Shown here: positions 58,227-64,000 of the stretch, one piece after another
Layout of the letters: each line of letters starts with the position of its first letter
Numbering within the stretch: the first letter of the stretch is position 1
From: an uncultured Bacteroidales bacterium
GTDB taxonomy: Bacteria; Bacteroidota; Bacteroidia; Bacteroidales; UBA932
Assembly (NCBI GenBank): GCA_944326305.1
Contig: CALVDL010000007.1
Location: 1 to 64,000 of the forward strand
Direction of reading: 5' to 3'
DNA length: 64,000 bases
The notes under the pieces: model-generated
The model's database searches: none
What the model was told of the DNA's origin: nothing
What the model saw: only the letters and a program-made list of their open reading frames with translations
Translations under genes and position numbers: made by a program

Positions 58227-60251
58227 ATGATCCCGAAAGAGACAGTAGACAGGATTCTCGACGCCGCCAGGATAGTTGATGTGGTAGGCGATTTCGTCTC
58301 GCTTAAAAGACGCGGGGCGAATTTTACCGCATGCTGCCCGTTCCACAACGAGAAGACCCCTTCATTCTATGTCTCTCCCGCCAAAGGTATATACAAGTGC
58401 TTCGGCTGCGGCAAGTCCGGAACGGCAGTAGGGTTCATAATGGAACACGAGAACCTGACTTATGTCGAGGCATTGAGATTCCTTGCCAGGAAATACAATA
58501 TCGAGATAGTCGAAAAGGAGGAGTCCGCCGAAGAGATTGCGCAGCGCCAGCGCAGCGAGAGCCTCCATCTGGTGTCCGAGTTCGCTGCCGGATTTTTCAG
58601 GGACTGTCTCAAGACCGGCGAGGGGCGTGCGGTAGGGTATGCATATTTCAAGTCGAGGAAACTGGAAGATGCCTCCATAGAGAAATTCGGTCTGGGATGG
58701 GCCCCTTCCGGAAGACATGTCCTGGCGGATGCCGCTAAAGAGGCAGGATACAAGGATGAGTTCCTTCTGGATACGGGACTGTGCGTGAAAAGGGATGACG
58801 GCAGTCTTCTGGACCGGTTCTATGACAGGGTCATGTTTCCGATACATTCGGTAAGCGGCCGTGTGATAGCATTCGGCGGCCGTACCCTCAGGACGGACAA
58901 GACTGTGGCGAAGTACGTGAATTCTCCCGAAACGGAGATATACGTAAAGAGCAGGTCCCTGTACGGGATATATTTTGCCAAGAATGAGATTTCCCGGCAG
59001 GACAGGTGCTATCTGGTAGAGGGCTACCTGGATGTGATCTCGATGCATCAGCTCGGTATCACCAATGTGGTGGCTTCCAGCGGTACATCCCTGACGGTGG
59101 AACAGATACGCCTGATACGCAAGTTCACCTCGAATATCACCATTATATATGACGGGGACTCCGCCGGCATCCATGCCGCCCTGCGCGGTATCGGGCTTGT
59201 GCTGAAAGAAGGGATGAATGTCAAGGTGGTCCTTCTCCCTGACGGGGATGACCCGGATTCGTATTCCCATAAGCATACCCTGGCGGAAGTGAAGGACTTT
59301 ATAGGCACGCATGAACAGGATTTCATAGGCTTCAAGTCCGATATCCTGCTCGGGGAGGCGGGGAACGACCCTCTGAAAAAGGCTGAACTTATCAATGATA
59401 TTGCGGACACCATCGCCCTGATCCCGGATGCAGTGACACGTTCTGTATATGTGGAGACCTGCAGCGTGAAGTTCAATATAGAGTCGCAGATCCTGTTTGA
59501 CAGGATAAACCATACCAGGGCGGAGGTACTTCTTTCCGAGCGGAAGCAGAGGGAGAACCAGAGACGGAGGGCTGAGGAGAATGCGGACGGCCCGGCGGAG
59601 GGCATGGCCAGGTTTGACGGTACACAGGAAGGCACTATGCCGGCGACGCCCGAGGATGCCCGGGACGGGCAGGGCAGCTACGGGGGGATACATATCGATG
59701 ACGCTTTCCTCGCACCTTGCGAGAAGGAGCTGCTCGGGTTCATCCTTGAGCACGGGGACAGGCCGATAAAGTTCGACAGGGATTCGGAGTTCTACCAGCA
59801 GGACGGGCACCAGCTTTCCGTAGCGGAATTCATCGACGGGGCCCTTGCGGAGGATGATGTCAGGTTTTCCAACACCTCCTACCGCAAGGTCTACGACGAA
59901 TATTTCGCGATGTACGACCAGGGGCTTTCCCAGGACCAGATCCAGAGGCGGCTTCTGAACAGTATGGACAGGGAGACTGCCATGGTGGCTTCTGACATAC
60001 TGGTGGAGAAATATATGATAACGGTAGAGAATTACCGCAATTCCCTGACATCAGTCGAGACCCAATTGGTTATCTTTGTGCCGAAGGCCGTTATGGCCTA
60101 CCAGGTCAAGCGCATAGAGGAAAAACTGAAAGCTCTTTCAGGTGAGCTTGCCCTTGCCGGGGACAGCATAGAGGACCAGACCTCCATCCTGAACGAGATT
60201 GCCCTCTGGACCAGGGCCAGGGTGATGATCAATACCAAAATGGGAAGGTAG
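58227..60251 (+). CDS. dnaG: DNA primase
   Basis: Synthesises RNA primers at the replication fork; 674 residues. The CHC2 zinc finger is complete (Cys37, His40, Cys58, Cys61 in CCPFHNEKTPSFYVSPAKGI and KCFGCGKSG). It is followed by the catalytic core (SRKLEDASIEKFGLGWAP, FGGRTLRTDKTVAKYVNSPE) and the TOPRIM motif (YLVEGYLDVISMHQLGI, IYDGDSAGIHA). A linker rich in Gly, Asp and Glu (about 455-490) leads to the C-terminal helicase-interacting region. The start MIPKETVDRILDAARIVDVV is typical. rpsU and rpoD, which flank dnaG in many other bacteria, are not adjacent. Confidence 0.97.
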   Translation: MIPKETVDRILDAARIVDVVGDFVSLKRRGANFTACCPFHNEKTPSFYVSPAKGIYKCFGCGKSGTAVGFIMEHENLTYVEALRFLARKYNIEIVEKEESAEEIAQRQRSESLHLVSEFAAGFFRDCLKTGEGRAVGYAYFKSRKLEDASIEKFGLGWAPSGRHVLADAAKEAGYKDEFLLDTGLCVKRDDGSLLDRFYDRVMFPIHSVSGRVIAFGGRTLRTDKTVAKYVNSPETEIYVKSRSLYGIYFAKNEISRQDRCYLVEGYLDVISMHQLGITNVVASSGTSLTVEQIRLIRKFTSNITIIYDGDSAGIHAALRGIGLVLKEGMNVKVVLLPDGDDPDSYSHKHTLAEVKDFIGTHEQDFIGFKSDILLGEAGNDPLKKAELINDIADTIALIPDAVTRSVYVETCSVKFNIESQILFDRINHTRAEVLLSERKQRENQRRRAEENADGPAEGMARFDGTQEGTMPATPEDARDGQGSYGGIHIDDAFLAPCEKELLGFILEHGDRPIKFDRDSEFYQQDGHQLSVAEFIDGALAEDDVRFSNTSYRKVYDEYFAMYDQGLSQDQIQRRLLNSMDRETAMVASDILVEKYMITVENYRNSLTSVETQLVIFVPKAVMAYQVKRIEEKLKALSGELALAGDSIEDQTSILNEIALWTRARVMINTKMGR

Positions 60252-60266
60252 TCCGACGGAATTTTT

Positions 60267-60344
60267 GTCATTTCGACCGACCGTAGGGAGTGGAGAAATC
60301 TGCTGATGTAAAGAGCCGGATCCCTCGACTCCGCTCGGGATGAC
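60267..60344. repeat. MITE/REP-like intergenic repeat between dnaG and metG
   Basis: A 78-bp element bounded by imperfect terminal inverted repeats GTCATTTCGA (60267-60276) and TCGGGATGAC (60335-60344; 8 of 10 positions pair). Its ends (TCATTTCGACCG.. and ..GACTCCGCTCGGGATGAC) look like the dispersed non-coding repeats known from many Bacteroidetes genomes. It contains no gene. Only one copy lies in this window, so the repeat claim rests on recognition of the type. Confidence 0.55.
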
Positions 60345-60356
60345 AGACCTGCCGGT

Positions 60357-60396
60357 CATAAAAGATTTTTTGAAAAAATTTAAAACAGTTTCTAAG
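60357..60396 (+). promoter_or_regulatory. metG leader with AAACAGTTTCT element
   Basis: The element reads CATAAAAGATTTTTTGAAAA followed by AATTTAAAACAGTTTCTAAG and ends 27 nt before the metG ATG. It matches the murA leader (63819-63857) almost throughout, and the inverted copies near 22826 and 22977. TTTG (60369-60372) could be a -33 element 20 nt before the end of the block, but the -7 sequence TAAGATAA is a poor match. Confidence 0.5.
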
Positions 60397-60423
60397 ATAA
60401 AAAATTGAAAAAAGAACAAGAAT

Positions 60424-62631
60424 ATGGAAAACAAACACTTTAAACGGACATTGGTCACTTGTGCCCTTCCGTATGCCAACGGTCCGGTACATATCGGACA
60501 CCTTGCGGGAGTGTACGTCCCGGCTGACATTTATGTCAGGTATCTCAGGATGAGAGGGGATGATGTCCTGTTCATATGCGGCTCTGACGAGCACGGGGTC
60601 CCTATCACCATCAAGGCCAAGAAAGAGGGATGCACCCCGCAGGACGTGGTCGACAGATACCACTCCATCATAAAGAAGTCCTTCACCGGGCTGGGCATAA
60701 ACTTCGACATATATTCCAGGACTTCCTCAGAAGTCCATGCACAGACAGCCTCTGATTTCTTCCGCAGGCTGTATGACGAAGGCAAATTCATCGAGAAGGA
60801 GAGCGAGCAGTATTTTGATACAGAGGCAAATACCTTCCTTGCCGACCGCTACATCGTCGGGACCTGCCCGAAATGCGGCAACGAGGGCGCATACGGCGAC
60901 CAGTGCGAGAAATGCGGCAGCACACTCAGCCCGGACGAGCTCCTGAACCCGCATTCCGCCCTGAGCGGAAGCACCCCGGTCAAGAAGAAGACCAGGCACT
61001 GGTATCTTCCTCTGGACCAGTACGAGCCGTGGCTCAAGGAATGGATCCTCGAAGGGCATAAGGAGTGGAGGACCAATGTCTACGGGCAGTGCAAGTCCTG
61101 GATCGACGGCGGACTCCAGCCGAGAGCAGTGAGCCGTGACCTTGACTGGGGCGTCCCTGTGCCTGTCGATGGTGCTGAAGGCAAGGTGCTCTATGTATGG
61201 TTCGATGCCCCTATCGGATACATATCCAACACCAAAGAGCTCCTTCCCCAGAGCTGGGAGAAATGGTGGAAATCGGAGGATACCAGGCTTGTGCATTTCA
61301 TCGGGAAGGACAATATCGTCTTCCACTGCATTGTCTTCCCGTCCATGCTGAAGGCCTACGGGGACTTTATCCTCCCGGACAATGTCCCGGCAAACGAGTT
61401 CCTGAACCTGGAGGGGAACAAGATATCCACATCCAAGAACTGGGCGGTGTGGCTCAACGAGTATCTGGAGCAGTTCCCGGGACAGGAGGACGTGCTGCGT
61501 TATGTCCTCTGTGCCAATGCCCCGGAGACAAAGGACAATGACTTCACCTGGAAGGACTTCCAGGCCCGCAACAACAGCGAGCTTGTGGCGATTCTCGGGA
61601 ATTTCGTGAACAGGGCAGTAGTCCTGACCCACAAGTATTTCGGAGGGAAGGTCCCTGCGGACCTCAAGCCGGAGCCTGTAGACAGGGAGACACTGGCCCA
61701 GATACCGGCGCTGAAGAAGGCCGTCGAGGAGAATATAGAGAACTGCAAGTTCCGCGAGGCCCTGAAGGAAGCCATGAACATAGCCCGCGCAGGCAACAAG
61801 TATCTCACTGACACGGAGCCGTGGAAAGTCTCCAAGACCGACATGGACAGGACAGCCTCTATACTGAATGTCTCGCTGCAGATATGCGCCGACCTGGCGA
61901 TAGTCTTCGAGCCGTTCCTGCCGTTCTCCGCACAGAAGCTGCGCAGGATCCTGAATGTAGGCCTTGATGCGGGGTATGACCACCGTGCCGGGGAGCCCGG
62001 GACCTGCGGCGAGAATATCTACAGGCAGGGCGAATCCGCTGCCCTGCATACCGTGTCCTGCGGTGATGCAGCCAGGGATGCAGTCGCTGACGGGTCTGTC
62101 ATCCTCTCATGGGATGACCTCGGCTGCGGGTCCATCCTGCCTGCAGGCCATCAGCTCGGCGAGGCGGTCCTGCTGTTCAGCAAGATAGAGGACAGCGTGG
62201 TGGAGGCCCAGGTCAAGAGGCTGGAGGATACCAGGAAGGCCAATGAGGCCGCAGCTGCTGCTGCGGCTGCCGAGGAGGCTGCGCACAAGGTGGAACCGCA
62301 GAAGGCGGAGTGCACTTTCGATGATTTCGGGAAAATGGATATCCGCACGGCAACGGTCCTGGAGGCGGAGCGTGTCCCGAAGACTGACAAGCTGCTGAAA
62401 CTCACCATCGACACCGGTATCGACACCCGTGTGATCGTCTCAGGTATCGCAGAGTTCTATACACCAGAGCAGATGGTCGGGAAACAGATATGCATCCTTG
62501 CCAACCTCGCTCCGCGGAAGATACGTGGCATCGAGTCCAAGGGAATGATCCTGATGGCCCGCCAGGGAGACGGGAAGATGCGTTTCGTCACACCTGAGGA
62601 GACCCTCGCGAACGGTGCCGAGATAGGGTAA
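60424..62631 (+). CDS. metG: Methionyl-tRNA synthetase
   Basis: Charges tRNA-Met; 735 residues. HIGH motif in [13 protein letters not shown] (His23-His26), zinc knuckle CPKCGN..QCEKCG (about 148-168), KMSKS equivalent [10 protein letters not shown] (about 337), and the anticodon-binding helical domain. The C-terminal tRNA-binding domain (about 630-735: [20 protein letters not shown], ending in the EMAP/Trbp111-like region) is typical of Bacteroidetes MetG. Two lineage-specific inserts are seen: about residues 512-559 between LNVG and ILSWDDLG, rich in Gly, Ala and Asp, and an Ala-rich linker ([14 protein letters not shown]) before the C-terminal domain. It has its own leader after a dispersed repeat. 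Confidence 0.98.
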   Translation: MENKHFKRTLVTCALPYANGPVHIGHLAGVYVPADIYVRYLRMRGDDVLFICGSDEHGVPITIKAKKEGCTPQDVVDRYHSIIKKSFTGLGINFDIYSRTSSEVHAQTASDFFRRLYDEGKFIEKESEQYFDTEANTFLADRYIVGTCPKCGNEGAYGDQCEKCGSTLSPDELLNPHSALSGSTPVKKKTRHWYLPLDQYEPWLKEWILEGHKEWRTNVYGQCKSWIDGGLQPRAVSRDLDWGVPVPVDGAEGKVLYVWFDAPIGYISNTKELLPQSWEKWWKSEDTRLVHFIGKDNIVFHCIVFPSMLKAYGDFILPDNVPANEFLNLEGNKISTSKNWAVWLNEYLEQFPGQEDVLRYVLCANAPETKDNDFTWKDFQARNNSELVAILGNFVNRAVVLTHKYFGGKVPADLKPEPVDRETLAQIPALKKAVEENIENCKFREALKEAMNIARAGNKYLTDTEPWKVSKTDMDRTASILNVSLQICADLAIVFEPFLPFSAQKLRRILNVGLDAGYDHRAGEPGTCGENIYRQGESAALHTVSCGDAARDAVADGSVILSWDDLGCGSILPAGHQLGEAVLLFSKIEDSVVEAQVKRLEDTRKANEAAAAAAAAEEAAHKVEPQKAECTFDDFGKMDIRTATVLEAERVPKTDKLLKLTIDTGIDTRVIVSGIAEFYTPEQMVGKQICILANLAPRKIRGIESKGMILMARQGDGKMRFVTPEETLANGAEIG

Positions 62632-62667
62632 TGATGCGGACAGGCATATAATTGAATGTAGAACGCA

Positions 62668-63777
62668 ATGAAGATAGAGTACGACAAGGATCTTGCGCGG
62701 ATGAACACTTTCGGGATGAAGGTGTCGTGTGCATGCTACGTGGAATTCAGCTCGGAGGATGAGCTCTCGGACATATTCCGGAATATGGAGCGGTACGGCT
62801 TTCCGCAGCCTTTCCTGCATATAGGGGGCGGAAGCAACCTGCTGTTCACCCGCGATTTCCCCGGTACGGTCTTCCACAGCGCCATAAGATTCATCCGCCG
62901 TGTGGATGTACAGGGAGATTCAGGGCTGAAGGCTTCCTCCGGAGCCGCAGGCCGGCCTGAAAGCGTCCTTGTCGAGGCCGGTTCAGGTGTCCTCTGGGAC
63001 GACTTCTGCGCATGGTGCGCCGGGGAGGGGTTCTGGGGACCGGAGAACCTTTCCGGCATCCCGGGGGAGGCCGGAGCCGCTGCAGTTCAGAATATAGGGG
63101 CATACGGAGTCGAAGTCAAGGACATAGTCAGGGAAGTCCGGTGCTTCGATGTCGTGACTGGAGTAATCCGGCCGCTGCATGTAAAGGACTGCCGTTACGG
63201 CTACCGGGACTCCATTTTCAAGGACACGGCCAAAGGACGGTATGTCGTGACTTCCGTTGTGTTCGCCCTTTCGTCCGTGCCGCAGCCGCGTCTTGAATAC
63301 GGGCATGTCCGCTCCGCCGTGGAGCAGGCCCTCTCATCTTCCGGGGCAGGTCCGGCGACATCATCGGGCCCGTCCCTTGTGCGGGATGTCATACTTGGCA
63401 TAAGAGGTTCCAAACTGCCGGATCCTGCAGTGGTCGGGAATGCGGGGAGTTTCTTCAAGAACCCTGTCGTCCCCAGGTCTTCATACGATATTGTGGAGAA
63501 CTACGCAAAGAGCAGATACGGTGCGGACTATGAGGTCCCTCATTTTGATGCGGGCTCAGGCTTCATAAAGATTCCGGCAGCCTGGCTGATAGAGCAGTGC
63601 GGATGGAAAGGCTACAGGGAAGGCAATGTCGGGGTCTATGAGAAGCAGCCTATCGTACTTGTGAATGTCACGGGCAAGGCCTCTCCCGATGAAGTCGTCG
63701 CCCTTGAGCACAAGATTGTCATGTCCGTCCAGAACCTGTTCGGCATCACGCTCCACCCCGAAGTGGAGCACATCTGA
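62668..63777 (+). CDS. murB: UDP-N-acetylenolpyruvoylglucosamine reductase
   Basis: FAD enzyme making UDP-MurNAc from the MurA product, with NADPH; 369 residues. FAD-binding HIGGGSNLLFTRDF (about 51-64), GENLSGIPGEAGAAAVQNIG-like PENLSGIPGEAGAAAVQNIG, the YGYRDSIFK loop (Tyr), and catalytic Ser in GNAGSFFKNPVV place it in the type I group of E. coli MurB. Slightly longer than usual because of Ser/Gly-rich insertions near residues 88-102 and 225-240. It is next to murA, the preceding step of the pathway, but a 93-nt gap with a promoter-like element separates them. Confidence 0.97.
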   Translation: MKIEYDKDLARMNTFGMKVSCACYVEFSSEDELSDIFRNMERYGFPQPFLHIGGGSNLLFTRDFPGTVFHSAIRFIRRVDVQGDSGLKASSGAAGRPESVLVEAGSGVLWDDFCAWCAGEGFWGPENLSGIPGEAGAAAVQNIGAYGVEVKDIVREVRCFDVVTGVIRPLHVKDCRYGYRDSIFKDTAKGRYVVTSVVFALSSVPQPRLEYGHVRSAVEQALSSSGAGPATSSGPSLVRDVILGIRGSKLPDPAVVGNAGSFFKNPVVPRSSYDIVENYAKSRYGADYEVPHFDAGSGFIKIPAAWLIEQCGWKGYREGNVGVYEKQPIVLVNVTGKASPDEVVALEHKIVMSVQNLFGITLHPEVEHI

Positions 63778-63818
63778 TACGGGCAAATATTGAGCGGAAC
63801 TGATTGAAGGAGAAGTCT

Positions 63819-63857
63819 ATAAAAGAATTTTTGAGAAAAATTTAAACAGTTTCTTAA
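63819..63857 (+). promoter_or_regulatory. murA leader with AAACAGTTTCT element
   Basis: The element reads TATAAAAGAATTTTTGAGAA then AAATTTAAACAGTTTCTTA and ends 13 nt before the murA ATG (63871). It closely matches the metG leader. TTTG (63830-63833) may be the -33 element; the downstream TAATACCG is a weak -7 box. Confidence 0.5.
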
Positions 63858-63870
63858 TACCGGTGAAAAT

Positions 63871-64000
63871 ATGAGTTCGTTTGTAATCGAAGGCGGTCAC
63901 CAGCTCAGCGGGACAATCCGTCCGCAGGGCGCCAAGAACGAGGCGCTTGAAGTGATCAGTGCCGTTCTCCTCACAGACGAGGAAGTGACCATTTCAAATG
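63871..64000 (+). CDS. murA: UDP-N-acetylglucosamine 1-carboxyvinyltransferase, 5' part only
   Basis: First committed enzyme of peptidoglycan synthesis. Only 43 codons lie in the window; the gene runs off the right edge. MSSFVIEGGHQLSGTIRPQG then AKNEALEVISAVLLTDEEV is the MurA N-terminus, with the conserved Lys-Asn pair (residues 22-23) that contacts substrate. It follows murB, consistent with a cell-wall cluster continuing beyond the window. Confidence 0.93.
   Translation, partial: MSSFVIEGGHQLSGTIRPQGAKNEALEVISAVLLTDEEVTISN

Noticed and set aside
58362..59810. 482-codon open frame antisense to dnaG
   Set aside because: dnaG motifs on the plus strand are complete; the antisense product is a low-information shadow with no signal or domain.
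60727..62049. 440-codon open frame antisense to metG
   Set aside because: The plus strand encodes a full methionyl-tRNA synthetase through this interval, and the antisense translation matches nothing recognisable.

Overview
The window is chromosomal DNA from a member of the Bacteroidales. The evidence is two SusC/SusD pairs, many lipoproteins with acidic residues after the lipobox cysteine, the Bacteroidetes ATP synthase gene order (atpD-C-B-E-F-H-A-G), promoter-like TAnnTTTG -7 boxes and mostly weak Shine-Dalgarno sequences. Housekeeping genes are GC-rich (one sampled line of eno is 62% GC). Rikenellaceae (Alistipes-like) would fit, but the family cannot be decided from this sequence alone.

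Layout. (1) 366-1649: enolase. (2) 1745-22384: a polysaccharide-utilisation locus (PUL) for mannose-containing glycans. Leftward it carries SusC, SusD, a triplicated L-domain-like lipoprotein, two tandem paralogous lipoproteins of unrecognised family and, separately, a GH92 alpha-mannosidase. An AraC-type regulator sits among these on the other strand. Rightward there is a class II ketose-(bis)phosphate aldolase, a PfkB kinase, a D-lyxose/D-mannose isomerase, a cytoplasmic GH2 beta-mannosidase, an SGNH acetylesterase and a GPH-type symporter. The locus is flanked by two copies of a palindromic repeat, one of them abutting the 3' end of eno. (3) 23069-24490: a sulfatase. (4) 24590-31455: the complete F1Fo ATP synthase operon. 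(5) 31630-36261: a YhhN-like membrane protein, a MATE transporter, malic enzyme and a patatin-like phospholipase. (6) 36582-39230: a large stand-alone surface lipoprotein. (7) 39589-54856: a second SusC/SusD operon with surface lipoproteins (two with leucine-rich repeats), a subtilisin-family protease, a DUF1573 protein and a lipocalin-like lipoprotein, closed by a perfect bidirectional terminator. (8) 54963-64000: a PHP phosphatase, formate-tetrahydrofolate ligase, a DUF308 membrane protein, dnaG, metG, murB and the first 43 codons of murA.

How the parts work together. In region 2 the outer-membrane SusCD complex and surface lipoproteins would capture and trim a mannoside glycan. GH92 removes alpha-mannose, the esterase removes acetyl groups, and the GPH carrier imports beta-mannosides. 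The GH2 enzyme, which has no signal peptide, releases mannose in the cytoplasm. The isomerase, kinase and aldolase then give a self-contained route mannose -> fructose -> phosphoketose -> triose. In region 7 the SusCD pair with a surface protease and LRR lipoproteins looks more like a protein- or peptide-directed system (compare RagAB) than a glycan PUL, since it has no glycoside hydrolase.

The main points for a second look are the tandem TIM-barrel-like paralogues (4980-7549), the isomerase-kinase-aldolase cassette, the att-like flanking repeats, a recurrent AAACAGTTTCT promoter-like element, the terminator hairpin directly in front of atpD, and a composition break inside the gene at 45133-46761.
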